Assembly: GCA_035476635.1 (NCBI GenBank)
Contig: DATILI010000168.1
Coordinates: 1 to 64,000, forward strand
Source: DATILI01 sp035476635
GTDB lineage: Bacteria; Pseudomonadota; Gammaproteobacteria; Burkholderiales; Burkholderiaceae_C
DNA: 64,000 nucleotides
Reading direction: 5' to 3'
Part shown: one piece after another, positions 50,940 through 59,765 of the stretch
Layout: each line of letters begins with the position of its first letter
Numbering within the stretch: the stretch's first letter is position 1
Position numbers and translations under genes: made by a program
The notes under the pieces: generated by a model
The model's input: only the letters and a program-made list of their open reading frames with translations
What the model was told of the DNA's origin: nothing
Databases searched by the model: none

Positions 50940-52373
50940 ATGCATGCACTGATTGAGCAACTGGCACCGCACTTTCGCAGCCACCAATTGCTGACCGGGA
51001 ACGCCGTGGACGCGCGCTTCCTGCACGACTGGATGGTCACGCTGCCCCACGGCATGCCGCTGGCCGTGATCCGGCCCAAAACCACCGCCGAGGTGTCACT
51101 GGTGCTGGCCGCCTGCCATGCCCACGGTGTGCCGGTGGTGCCGCAGGGCGGGCTGACAGGCTTGGCCGGCGGCGCCGTCCCGGTAGACGCTGGCGTGGTC
51201 TTGAACCTGGAGTTGATGCAGGGCATCGAAGAGATCGATGCGGCCGCCAGCACGATGACGGCCTGGGCCGGCACGACCCTGCAGGCGGTGCAGGAATCCG
51301 CCAGCGCAGCCGGGCTGTTCTTCCCGCTGGATATCGGCGGGCGCGGCTCTTGCCGTATCGGCGGCAATGTAGCTACCAATGCCGGCGGCAACCGCGTGCT
51401 GCGCTTTGGCATGGCACGCGAATCGGTGCTGGGCATGGAGGTGGTTCTGGCCGACGGCACGGTCATCACGTCGTTGAACAAAATGCTCAAGAACAACGCG
51501 GGCTACGACCTCAAGCATTTGTTCATCGGAAGCGAGGGCACGCTGGGGGTGGTGACCCGCCTGGTGCTGCGGCTCCACGCCCAGCCGCGCAGTCGCTGCA
51601 CCGCGCTGTGCGCGCTGGCGGACTACGCGGCGGTGCTCCAGCTCCTGGGCCATGTGCGCAGCAGGCTGCCCGGCAGCTTGTCGGCCTTCGAGTGGATGCA
51701 CCCTGATTTCTACGAGCGGGTCACCCGCGGTGTGGCCGGGCTCACCACGCCCTTGCCCTACGGCAACGGCACCGGGCAGCGTCATGGGGCGTATGTGCTG
51801 ATTGAATCGCTGGGCGGCGACCAGGCGAGCGACCAGGCCATCTTCGAGGCCGTGCTGGGAGAAGCACTGGAGAGCGGGGTGGTGATGGACGCCGTGGTTG
51901 CGCAGTCCGAATCGGAAACCGCCGCACTGTGGCGCGTGCGCGATGCCTCGGGCGAATTCCGCCAGGTGTTCTGGCCCCATGTCGGCTTTGATGTGAGCCT
52001 GCCGACTGGCGACATCGGCCGCTTCGTCGAACAGCTCACGGCCCAGCTGCACGCCAGCTGGCCCGATGTGGGCACCGTGTTTTTTGGCCATATCGGCGAT
52101 GCCAACATCCACATCGGCGTCAAGGTGGGTGCGGGTGAGCAACCCGAACAGGCCATTGAAGAACTTGTCTATGCGCTGGTGAGCCAATGGCGCGGCTCGG
52201 TATCGGCCGAACACGGCATCGGCCTGTTGAAAAAGCCCTACCTCGGGCATTCGCGCTCCGCGGAGGAAATCGCCTTGATGCGCCGCGTGAAAGCCGCGCT
52301 CGACCCCAAAGGCATTCTGAATCCCGGAAAAGTGTTCGATTCGTTCCCAACAGAAGCTTCCCCCAACCCTTAG
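50940..52373 (+). CDS. FAD-linked 2-hydroxyacid dehydrogenase, candidate D-mandelate dehydrogenase
   Basis: A 477-residue protein of the GlcD/D-lactate dehydrogenase type. The N-terminal FAD-binding domain shows VPVVPQGGLTGLAGGAVP and RIGGNVATNAGGNRVLRFGMARESVLGMEVV, and the C-terminal FAD-oxidase domain has FGHIGDANIHIGV and AEHGIGLLKKPYL. Such enzymes oxidise D-2-hydroxy acids. Since the cluster also has an FMN enzyme of the L-2-hydroxyacid type, this is a good candidate for the D-enantiomer of mandelate. It lacks GlcE/F partners. Confidence 0.83.
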   Translation: MHALIEQLAPHFRSHQLLTGNAVDARFLHDWMVTLPHGMPLAVIRPKTTAEVSLVLAACHAHGVPVVPQGGLTGLAGGAVPVDAGVVLNLELMQGIEEIDAAASTMTAWAGTTLQAVQESASAAGLFFPLDIGGRGSCRIGGNVATNAGGNRVLRFGMARESVLGMEVVLADGTVITSLNKMLKNNAGYDLKHLFIGSEGTLGVVTRLVLRLHAQPRSRCTALCALADYAAVLQLLGHVRSRLPGSLSAFEWMHPDFYERVTRGVAGLTTPLPYGNGTGQRHGAYVLIESLGGDQASDQAIFEAVLGEALESGVVMDAVVAQSESETAALWRVRDASGEFRQVFWPHVGFDVSLPTGDIGRFVEQLTAQLHASWPDVGTVFFGHIGDANIHIGVKVGAGEQPEQAIEELVYALVSQWRGSVSAEHGIGLLKKPYLGHSRSAEEIALMRRVKAALDPKGILNPGKVFDSFPTEASPNP

Positions 52374-52385
52374 TGGAGACACCCG

Positions 52386-53360
52386 ATGTACAGACGCACG
52401 TTCAACCAATCCCTGGTCGCGCTGGCCTCAAGCCTGAGCACAACCATGACCCTGGCTCAGGCCAACGACAACAAGCCCATTGAATGGGTGGTCGGCTTTG
52501 CCGCAGGTGGAGGTTCAGACGCCGTGGCGCGAGCCGTGGCCGAATCCATGTCCAAGAGTTTGAGTCGCACCATCGTCGTGAACAACAAGCCTGGCGCGGG
52601 CACCAATATTGCGGCCGAATACGCGGCCCGCTCCAAGGACTATGGCAACATCGTTTTCACCGCCGACTTTGCGACACTGGCGGCCAATCCGCACCTGTTC
52701 TCCAAGCTGGCCTACAACGCTGAAAAGGACTTCGCTCCGGTGGGCTTGCTGGCCCGTTTTCCGCTATTTTTTGCGGTGTCCAGCAGTGTCCCTGCCAACA
52801 ACATGAAAGAGTTTCTGGCCTGGGCCAAAAGAAACCCCAACGGCACCAATTACGCCAGCCCCGGCTTGGGCACGCCGCACCATCTGGCGACGGAGTTGTT
52901 TCGCGCGCGCACCGACCTCAACCTCACCCATGTGCCCTACCGCGGCGGCGCACCGGCCATTGTGGACGTGATGGGCGGACAGGTGCCATTCATGCTGATT
53001 GACAGTGCCTCGGTGGTCTCCCACATGAAGGCGGGAAAGGTCAAAATCATCGGCGTGGCCAGCGCGCAGCGTCTCAAGAACTACCCCGAGATTCCCACGT
53101 TGATCGAGCAGGGCATCGCGGATTTTGAAGCCTACGCCTGGCAAGGCCTGGCGGTGCCCATCGGCACATCGCCTGACACGATCGCTCAGTTGAGCAAGGC
53201 CTTGCTGGCTGCACTGGATTCCGCCACGGTCAAGGCACGCTTCGATGCCCTGGCGGTGGACCCGCTGCCCAGCACGCCTGCACAGATGGCCAGCTACGCC
53301 GCCAGTGAGAAAGAACGCTGGGGGCGTGTGATTCGCAGCGTTGGCGTCAAGCTGGACTGA
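52386..53360 (+). CDS. Bug/TctC-family solute-binding protein, second in mandelate cluster
   Basis: A 324-residue periplasmic binding protein with a signal peptide ending in TLAQA. Motifs: WVVGFAAGGGSDAVARAV, IVVNNKPGAGTNIAAEYA, HVPYRGGAPAIVDVMGG. It lies 12 bases after the FAD dehydrogenase and 8 bases before the FMN dehydrogenase. It is clearly different in sequence from the one at 49895, and the presence of two in one short operon suggests they bind different ligands, for example the two enantiomers (inference). Confidence 0.92.
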   Translation: MYRRTFNQSLVALASSLSTTMTLAQANDNKPIEWVVGFAAGGGSDAVARAVAESMSKSLSRTIVVNNKPGAGTNIAAEYAARSKDYGNIVFTADFATLAANPHLFSKLAYNAEKDFAPVGLLARFPLFFAVSSSVPANNMKEFLAWAKRNPNGTNYASPGLGTPHHLATELFRARTDLNLTHVPYRGGAPAIVDVMGGQVPFMLIDSASVVSHMKAGKVKIIGVASAQRLKNYPEIPTLIEQGIADFEAYAWQGLAVPIGTSPDTIAQLSKALLAALDSATVKARFDALAVDPLPSTPAQMASYAASEKERWGRVIRSVGVKLD

Positions 53361-53368
53361 CGGGCGGC

Positions 53369-54505
53369 ATGCCATTGAACATCGAACACCATCGCCGCGC
53401 CGCGCGGCGGGTGTTGCCGCGCTTTGTGTTCGAGTATGTGGACGGCGCCGCCGACGACGAGGCCTGCCTGGCGCGCAACCGGCGCGACTTCGACGCCATC
53501 ACGCTCACGCCGCGCGTGCTGCGTGACACCAGTCGCATTGACACCTCAATCGAAGTCTTCGGCTCGACCTGGCGCCATCCGTTCGCGGTGGCGCCGACGG
53601 GGTTGAATGGGCTGGTGCGTCCGGGCGGCGATGCATTGATCGCCGCCGCGGCTGCCGCAGCCGGAGTGCCGTTCACGCTGTCGACCGCATCGAACCAGCG
53701 ACTGGAAACCGTGCGCCAGGCGGCGCCGGGCGGGGAGCAATGGCTACAGCTTTACGTCATGCAGGATCGCGCAATCGCCGAGCAAATGGTGGCGCGCGCG
53801 GAGGCCGGAGGCTACCGCGCCCTCGTGCTCACCGTCGATGTGCCGGTGAGCGGCAACCGTGAGCGCGATGCGCGCAACGGCTTCAAGCTGCCGATGCGTC
53901 CCACGCCCAGCCTGGTGTGGGACGTGGTCAGCCACCCGCGCTGGGCGCTGCGCCAGGCCCTGGGGGAGGCGCCCAAATTCGCGAACCTGGTGGCTGACCC
54001 GAAGGCCAAGCTCTCGGCGCAGGCGCAGGCCGCGCTGCTGGCGCGCGCGATGGATCGCACGCTGGTGTGGGACAGCCTGCGCTGGCTGCGCTCGATCTGG
54101 AAAGGGCCTGTGCTGCTCAAGGGCCTGTTGCATCCCGCCGATGCGGCGCTGGCGCTCGAACACGGCGTCGACGGCCTGATTGTTTCCAACCACGGCGGGC
54201 GGCAGTTCGATGCCGCACCATCGGCCATCACCGCCCTGCCCGCCGTCGTCGATGCCGTGCACGGGCGAGTGCCGGTGTTCATGGACAGCGGCGTGCGTCG
54301 CGGCACCGATGTAGCTCGCGCGCTCGCACTGGGCGCGCGCGCGGTGTTCATCGGCCGCCCGGTGCTCTATGGGCTGGCGGGCGAAGGGCAGACCGGTGTC
54401 GGGGCCGTCCTGCGACTGCTCGGCGAAGAGTTCGAACGGTGCATGGTTTTGCTCGGAGCAGTTCGCCCGGGCGAGATCGGCGCCTTCGTCGTGAATCCGC
54501 GCTGA
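53369..54505 (+). CDS. mdlB: FMN-dependent alpha-hydroxyacid dehydrogenase, (S)-mandelate dehydrogenase-like
   Basis: A 378-residue member of the glycolate oxidase/L-lactate dehydrogenase family. FMN and substrate residues visible are Lys251 (LLKGL), the catalytic His275 and Arg278 (SNHGGRQ), and Tyr23 (VFEYVDGAADD). It has an insertion at about residues 175-215 (RPTPSLVWDVVSHPRWAL) where (S)-mandelate dehydrogenase anchors to the membrane. With mdlC in the same cluster the likely reaction is L-mandelate to benzoylformate. A lactate dehydrogenase activity cannot be excluded. Confidence 0.84.
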   Translation: MPLNIEHHRRAARRVLPRFVFEYVDGAADDEACLARNRRDFDAITLTPRVLRDTSRIDTSIEVFGSTWRHPFAVAPTGLNGLVRPGGDALIAAAAAAAGVPFTLSTASNQRLETVRQAAPGGEQWLQLYVMQDRAIAEQMVARAEAGGYRALVLTVDVPVSGNRERDARNGFKLPMRPTPSLVWDVVSHPRWALRQALGEAPKFANLVADPKAKLSAQAQAALLARAMDRTLVWDSLRWLRSIWKGPVLLKGLLHPADAALALEHGVDGLIVSNHGGRQFDAAPSAITALPAVVDAVHGRVPVFMDSGVRRGTDVARALALGARAVFIGRPVLYGLAGEGQTGVGAVLRLLGEEFERCMVLLGAVRPGEIGAFVVNPR

Positions 54506-54517
54506 ACAATCCCTCCA

Positions 54518-54542
54518 GGGGCGCGTCTCTTCATTGCGCCCC
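54518..54542 (+). terminator. Hairpin after mdlB
   Basis: GGGGCGC and GCGCCCC form a perfect 7-base stem with an 11-base loop, 13 bases after the mdlB stop. No T-run follows, so it may be a weak or factor-dependent terminator or an mRNA-stabilising stem. Confidence 0.4.
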
Positions 54543-54614
54543 GAATTTGCGCGTAGGTCGCCCGCGGCATCTCCGCCCGCGCGATACAGGAAGCACGCGA
54601 GGTGTGGAGCCGCG

Positions 54615-55682
54615 TCAAGCCGCAGAAATGAAGGTGTCGAGTTCGGTGTTGAAGAGCGACGGGTTGCGCGCAAAGAAGGAATGGCCTTCACCGCTGAAGT
54701 TGGTGACGGTGAAACCACAGGCTTCGTAGTAGGCCTTGGTGTTCGTGGTCTGGTTGACCGCATCGGCGCCGCCATTGATGATCTTCACTCGCGATCGAGT
54801 GGCCGCGGACAGCCCCGTGAAGAACGGCCGGAAATCGCTTGCACGAGAGATGGCCTGACGCGCAGCGGGCGGGGCCAAAACGTTGAACGCCACGTTCTCC
54901 AGTACCTCGTCCCGCGTTGCCGGGGCTCGCCCACTGACAGCATCGCTCAAGGCGAGTTGCACAAAATCGGCCAAACCGGTGACGACGTCGTGATATGTCG
55001 AGGGTGCGTTGGTCAACCGATTGAAATCGAGCGTCTTGGGATAGGTTGCGAAAAATGCCGGGCTGAGCACCGTGTCGGCGCCACCACCGCCTGGGGTTCC
55101 GGGTGGCAGGAGGACGGGGCTTCCACCGGTGAGCACGATCTTCTTGGCCGCACCCAATCCCTGATTGACACGCATATAGTCGGCGATCACCGTCGCGCCG
55201 TATGACCAGCCGACCAGCACAGGTGCATTGAGCGACAGGCCCGAAATCACCGCCGCCACGTCGTTGGCCCAGAGTGCGGAAGACGCCACGTCGTCATTGG
55301 CAATGGAGTACTTGTTGCTAGCGAGAGCGGCAAGCGGGCGCCCCGTGTCATCGAGCGCGCCCAACGCACCTTGGGATTGACCATGACCGCGCAGGTCAAC
55401 GGCGATCAGCCGATACTTCGCCAGCAACTCGCTCGAGCTGAATTGGGCACGCCACGAAAGCGCTGATTGGGCTATCCCGTGAATGAACACAATGGGCTGC
55501 TTGTCAACGCCGCCGGTGTCGATGACGCTGAGATTGACCCCGTCACTGGTCGTTACTCGCTTTCGCGCTGGACTCGATGCGCACTGCGCGATTGCGGGCC
55601 GACCGCCCCCGCCGCCGCACGCAACGAGTGCGGCGACCATCGCCGAATTTCCGCCAATTTTCAACCACTGCCTGCGTTCCAT
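54615..55682 (-). CDS. Alpha/beta hydrolase with export signal
   Basis: A 355-residue hydrolase. The N-terminus MERRQWLKIGG...AALVACGGGG ends in a lipobox-like LVAC, suggesting a lipoprotein or Tat substrate. The hydrolase core shows IVFIHGIAQSALSWR, the nucleophile elbow GWSYG and EGHSFFAR for the His. The ATG at 55682 follows GGAGACAAC. A 30-residue insertion rich in Gly and Pro (GGSPVLLPPGTPGGGG) precedes the cap. It converges with the mandelate operon. Confidence 0.84.
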   Translation of the reverse strand: MERRQWLKIGGNSAMVAALVACGGGGGRPAIAQCASSPARKRVTTSDGVNLSVIDTGGVDKQPIVFIHGIAQSALSWRAQFSSSELLAKYRLIAVDLRGHGQSQGALGALDDTGRPLAALASNKYSIANDDVASSALWANDVAAVISGLSLNAPVLVGWSYGATVIADYMRVNQGLGAAKKIVLTGGSPVLLPPGTPGGGGADTVLSPAFFATYPKTLDFNRLTNAPSTYHDVVTGLADFVQLALSDAVSGRAPATRDEVLENVAFNVLAPPAARQAISRASDFRPFFTGLSAATRSRVKIINGGADAVNQTTNTKAYYEACGFTVTNFSGEGHSFFARNPSLFNTELDTFISAA

Positions 55683-55798
55683 GTTGTCTCCTTCATTTGT
55701 TGTTACTTGACGTCGCGGGTAAGCGCGACCCATCGATTCCGTGAACGCGGCGTGCGTCACGGACCACGCATGCGAATCTAGGAAGTGCGCAGCGGCGT

Positions 55799-55884
55799 GT
55801 CTTGCGTTAACTTGTTGAGAGAAGGGCTTACTAGCGACCAGTAGCCATTTGACGCAAGACGGCGATTTTTGGGTTTCATATATT
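55799..55884. repeat. Repeat copy 2 with a spaced inverted repeat
   Basis: 55843-55884 repeats the 43-base element at 45514 (TTGACGCAAGAC...GCGATTTTT...TATATT). In addition GTCTTGCGTTAA at 55799-55810 is an 11 of 12 inverted match to TTGACGCAAGAC at 55849-55860. It sits in the 265-base gap between the divergent hydrolase and ferredoxin genes. Confidence 0.5.
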
Positions 55885-55947
55885 CATGCCGATGACTATC
55901 CAAGCGCATGAAGCGACGAGGACCCAGGGCGAGAACGGGACACGGAC

Positions 55948-56220
55948 ATGAGTTTCGTCATCGCGGCACCGTGCGTGGCGGACTATTCCTGTGCGCAAGT
56001 CTGCCCCATCGTCGATTGCATCAGCCCATCGCCTGCCGATCCCCGTTTCGACCGGGCGGAGCAGCTGTACATCAATCCGGACACCTGCATCGGTTGCGGC
56101 GCCTGCGTGGACGTCTGCCCTGTCCTGGCGATCTTCGAATCGAGCAAGCTCCCGCCGAAGTGGGAGCATTACGCGCAGATCAACCGTGACTACTTCGCAT
56201 CGGAGACGCGGTCCACATGA
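55948..56220 (+). CDS. Ferredoxin (7Fe/8Fe, FdxA-like)
   Basis: A 90-residue ferredoxin. Cysteines at 9, 15, 19 and 24 form a degenerate first cluster set, and Cys47, 50, 53 and 57 (CIGCGACVDVCP) form a standard [4Fe-4S] site. Mycobacterial and actinobacterial versions pair with FprA-type reductases to feed P450s. The next gene is such a reductase, overlapping by ATGA, but that gene is truncated. It may serve the two P450s at 20.7-24.1 kb (inference). Confidence 0.88.
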   Translation: MSFVIAAPCVADYSCAQVCPIVDCISPSPADPRFDRAEQLYINPDTCIGCGACVDVCPVLAIFESSKLPPKWEHYAQINRDYFASETRST

Positions 56221-57380
56221 ACGCCAAGGCGAGGATCGCTGTCGTCGGCGCAGGTCCGTCCGGGATGTACGCCGTGCAGCACCTGCTTGAACAACATGAC
56301 ATGGATCTCGAGATCGACGTCTTCGAACGCCTGCCGACGCCATGGGGGCTGGTGCGCTACGGCGTCGCGCCCGACCATCCCGAGAAGAAGATGGTCGCGC
56401 AGCGGCTGTTTCACTTCCTGCTCAACAAGCCCGAAGTGCGCTTCATCGGCAATGTCGAGATCGGAACCGACGTATCGGCTGACGAACTGGCGGCATGGTA
56501 TGACGGCGTCGTCTACGCCACAGGGGCCCAGGGCGACTTGCGCATGGGCATTCCCGGCGAAGATCTGCCCGGGTGTGCCGCCGCCCGTGAGTTCGTGTCC
56601 TGGTACAACGGGCACCCGGACTATCGGCATCTGGAGTTCGACCTCTCCGGCGAGCGGGTCGTGATCGTCGGCAACGGCAACGTCGCGCTCGATGTCGCCC
56701 GCATCCTGACGCTGCCGATCGAGCAATTGGCCAGGACCGACATTGCCGTGCACGCCTTGTCGGCGCTGGCGCGCAGCCGCATCCGCGAGGTGCTCATCGT
56801 GGGTCGGCGCGGCTGGCGGCAGAGCGCGTTCAACTCCCCCGAGTTCGAGGAGCTGCTGCATCTGGACGATGTCGAGGTCGCCGTCGAGGGAGAAAGCGAC
56901 CTGACGGCCGCCTGCAACGACAAGAATGCGGACTGGGCACAGCGCCTGAAAAACCGGGTGCTTAGCCAGCTGCTGGCGCGGCGCATCGACCACCCGGCCA
57001 AGCGGATCGTATTCCGGTTCATGGCCTCGCCGGTGGGCCTCTTCGGGGACGGCAGGGTCCAGCGGCTCGAACTTGGCAACAACGCGCTGAAACACGACGA
57101 GCGCGGCGCGCTGCTGGCGGTGCCGACGGACGAGCGGCAGACGATCGAGACCGGCATGGTGCTGCGGGCCATCGGATACCGCGGCCGGCCGACGCAGGGG
57201 TCTGCCTTTGACCGAAATCGCGGCACGCGCCGAACTCCCGCATCCCTCCGTGCACAGAGTGCTCCAGCAGCTGAGCGCGGAACGGCTGGTCGACCGCAAT
57301 GCCGAGCTCAAACGCTATCGCCTCGGTCCGCTTGCCTTCGAGCTCGGCATGGCCGGCTCGACGATGTACGACATCCATGA
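56217..57380 (+). pseudogene. Ferredoxin-NADP reductase (FprA/adrenodoxin reductase-like), 3'-truncated
   Basis: The first 330 residues are clear FprA: AVVGAGPSGMYAVQHLL, ERLPTPWGLVRYGVAPDHPEKK, VIVGNGNVALDVARIL and LRAIGYRGRPTQG near the break. Full-length members have about 450 residues with a C-terminal NADP/FAD part (GWIKRGPTGVIG) that is missing. From about 57205 the open frame runs through the downstream IclR gene in the wrong phase to a stop at 57380, giving an unrelated tail. The enzyme would lack part of its flavin site and probably does not work. Confidence 0.8.
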
Positions 57381-57912
57381 CCTTTGCGCGCCCTCGATGG
57401 ACGTCGTTGCCAGGGAAACGGCGGACACCGTCTACCTGGTGATGCGAAGTGGGTTCGATGCGGTCTGCATGCACCGGCTCGAAGGCTCCTTTCCCATCCG
57501 AACACTCGTTCTGGAAGTAGGCAGCCGCCGACCGCTGGGTGTCGGGGCCGGGGGACTGGCGATTCTCGCCGCCATCGCCACCGCGGAACGCGGCGAAATC
57601 ATCGAGCGTGTGTCGCCCAGCCTGAGCCGCTTCAGCAAGATGGGCTCCAGTGAGCTGATCCGGGCCTGTCGGCGAACCGACGAACTTGGCTACGCACTGA
57701 TCAAGAACAACGTCAACCTCGGGGTGTGCGCCGTAGGCCAGCCGTTCCGGGATGCCATGGGCCAACCCATGGGCGCCCTGAGTGTGGCCGCGCTGACGCA
57801 GCGCATGACGGCCGAGCGCATCAGAGGCGTCGCGAGCCTGTTGAAGAACGCATGTGCGGACGTCGAGCAACGCCTGCGATCGCCGCGCCGCGGCGGATGG
57901 GAGGTCGGATGA
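57208..57912 (+). pseudogene. IclR-family regulator, 5'-truncated and fused to fprA
   Basis: From 57208 (TTG) the frame reads TEIAARAELPHPSVHRVLQQL, the second half of an IclR winged helix, and then a complete effector domain. The first helix (about 30 residues, normally ...LLRLLA...GLTL) is missing, cut at the same point where fprA ends. About 234 residues remain. Because the recognition helix is kept but the domain is incomplete, the product is unlikely to bind DNA normally, though translation from TTG is possible. Confidence 0.72.
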
Positions 57913-57951
57913 TCGATTGGAGCGCCGCCCCTTTTCGAAAACATCAACACT

Positions 57952-58674
57952 TCAACCGCGCACCAGCGTCGTCGTCAGGGCGTAGCGGTCGCCGGGGTAG
58001 ATCGACCGGGTTGCCAGCACCACGGCCTTTGACGCATCGCGGTACTTCCGGATGATCTTCAGCCCGTGGGTGTTCTGCGTCAGCTTGAGCTTCTCCAGCA
58101 CGGTACCGGAGATGATGCAGGACGTCACCGTCTGTTCGACCTTCACGATCTGCCGGCCATAGTTGCTCTCGATCAGGTCCGACAACAGCTTGTCGGGATG
58201 GTCGGCAGCGAGAACGTGCATTTTCTTGTAGTGCGAATCGACGTAAGCGTCGGTCCAGTTCAAAGGAATCTGCCCCCCGGCTTTGGTACGCGTCATCGAA
58301 ATGCGCAGCCAGCGCGAACCTGGCACGCATCCAAGCTCGCGAGCCAGCGGGATATCCAGGACGACTTCCGCACTGTCTTGCACTTGCCGGATAGCGGACT
58401 TCGCAAAGCTGATGAGGTCGTCAAGCGTAGTCAGCGACTGCGAGTAGGACGCGCTGCCCGGCTGCGCCTCGACGGTCGAGCCGCGGTTGCGCTTGCGAGA
58501 AATCAGCCCCATCGTTTCGATTTGACTGAGCGCCGAACGGACGGTATTGCGGCTGGCGCCATAGCTCCCCATCAGTTGATACTCTGTCGGCAACAACGAC
58601 CCGACCGCGAACTCACCCGAGGAAATCTTCTGGGTCAGATCGGCCGCGATCTGCTGGTAGAGGGCAAGGGGCAC
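57952..58674 (-). CDS. GntR-family regulator with UTRA domain (HutC-like)
   Basis: A 240-residue regulator: N-terminal winged helix (LYQQIAADLTQKISSGEFAV, LLPTEYQLMGSYGASRNTVR, SALSQIETMGLI) and a UTRA effector domain with RISMTRTKAGGQIPLNW and the IIRKYRDASKAVVLATRSIYPG C-terminus. It is intact and converges with the truncated IclR. No obvious target operon adjoins it, since the upstream region is made of gene scraps. Confidence 0.87.
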   Translation of the reverse strand: MPLALYQQIAADLTQKISSGEFAVGSLLPTEYQLMGSYGASRNTVRSALSQIETMGLISRKRNRGSTVEAQPGSASYSQSLTTLDDLISFAKSAIRQVQDSAEVVLDIPLARELGCVPGSRWLRISMTRTKAGGQIPLNWTDAYVDSHYKKMHVLAADHPDKLLSDLIESNYGRQIVKVEQTVTSCIISGTVLEKLKLTQNTHGLKIIRKYRDASKAVVLATRSIYPGDRYALTTTLVRG

Positions 58675-58834
58675 GGTACCTCATGGGCGATGAATAGCTT
58701 TGCAGTCTAGCCGAGGCCCGCGCAGGCTCGGGCGGCCAGCGCCAGCCCGCCGAGGGCCAATACCCGGAACACGCTGCGCCAGTTGCGGTGCACGCTGGTG
58801 ATGTCAGGCGCCATCGCGGCCCACAGGCTGGCCG

Positions 58835-59011
58835 GCTGAACAGCCCGATGCCCGCGACCAGAGGTTTGCGGCGGCCCCAGCGGTCGAACAGCGGCCCGCA
58901 GAGCAGCTGCCCCACCGCCAGGCCGAGAAAGAAGATCGACAAGCTCTGCGGCACTGCCGCGGCGGATGTCCGCAAGTCCTGCTGCACGGCCGGCAGTGCG
59001 GGAAGAAACAT
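58835..59011 (-). pseudogene. MFS efflux transporter fragment (Bcr/CflA-like)
   Basis: The minus strand codes for MFLPALPAVQQDLRTSAAAV, then FFLGLAVGQLLCGPLFDRWGRRKPL, the first two membrane helices and loop motif of a Bcr/CflA drug:H+ antiporter. After about 59 codons the reading breaks, and 58707-58830 continues in another frame with an unidentified C-terminus (RNWRSVFRVLALGGLALAAR then a stop). Confidence 0.6.
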
Positions 59012-59134
59012 GTCGGGCGGCGGATTCCAGTGGCGGCCAGTTCGCCGGCGCCTTCGGACTCAGATTTGAACGGCAGACTCAGTGCATCGCTCTGGGCCTC
59101 AGAGCAGATGAGCACGCTGTGCGCCAACCGCCTT

Positions 59135-59374
59135 GCATAGCCGGCACCGACCGCAGGCGACGTTGAACGGCACTGACACGATGTCGCCGACCTCGAGGGT
59201 CTCGACGTCCTTTCCCGCCTCGAGCACCTCACCCGTGATCTCGTGTCCCAGGACCAAGCCTGCCGGCGCCGTTGTCCTGCCGCGGACCATATGTTGATCA
59301 GACCCGCAGATGTTGGTGCTGAGCACTTTCAGGATCACCCCATGGTTTGCGGTCCGTCCCCGCGGATTCAACAA
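59135..59374 (-). pseudogene. Formaldehyde dehydrogenase (glutathione-independent) fragment
   Basis: The minus strand reads GVILKVLSTNICGSDQHMVR, GRTTAPAGLVLGHEITGEV and VSVPFNVACGRCRLCK, the N-terminal zinc domain of FdhA-type alcohol dehydrogenases. It ends at about 59135, after the third structural cysteine. The gene start is fused to unrelated sequence upstream. Confidence 0.7.
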
Positions 59375-59378
59375 CATT

Positions 59379-59604
59379 GGATATTACTTCCTTGGGTGTG
59401 ACGGCTGCAAGTTCCAGCTCGCTTTCTACCAAATTGCGCATCGCACGCCAGACGGAACCAAACGTGCGTCCCGCCCGATGTGGATTCGCCATGTGTTCGA
59501 CTTGGCCAATCGTATCGCCTGGTCTAAACCCAGAACGGATTAAAAATCGGGCCGCCTCTTCCTGCCAAGAGTTGTCGGTATCGGCAGAGGTTAAATTTTC
59601 GCTT
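59379..59604 (-). other. Unrecognised coding-like stretch between two scraps
   Basis: About 75 codons on the minus strand (for example SGFRPGDTIGQVEHMANPHR and GSVWRAMRNLVESELELA) are open and in a frame continuous with the stretch leading to the FdhA fragment. I do not recognise it. It is probably another gene piece. Confidence 0.3.
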
Positions 59605-59765
59605 GATCCCATACGCGAGGGCATTCTTCAGTACGGCCGGATTCCGTGGCTGTATTCCGGCGTGAGGGAAACGAAGCCATCGAAACTCGACAGCGCCTGC
59701 GCCCACTTACGCGCAACTTCGTTGGTGGGAGGCACCGCCGCGGGCGTCCCCGTGACGATGTCCTT
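59605..59765 (-). pseudogene. NADPH-dependent FMN reductase fragment with frameshift
   Basis: One frame reads WAQALSSFDGFVSLTPEYSHG; a second frame then continues PAVLKNALAYGIKRKF. PEYxHxxPAVLKNA is the flavin-binding signature of NADPH-dependent FMN reductases, as in the intact gene at 62842. The fragment abuts the stop of the flavoprotein gene and holds only about 50 codons. Confidence 0.6.
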
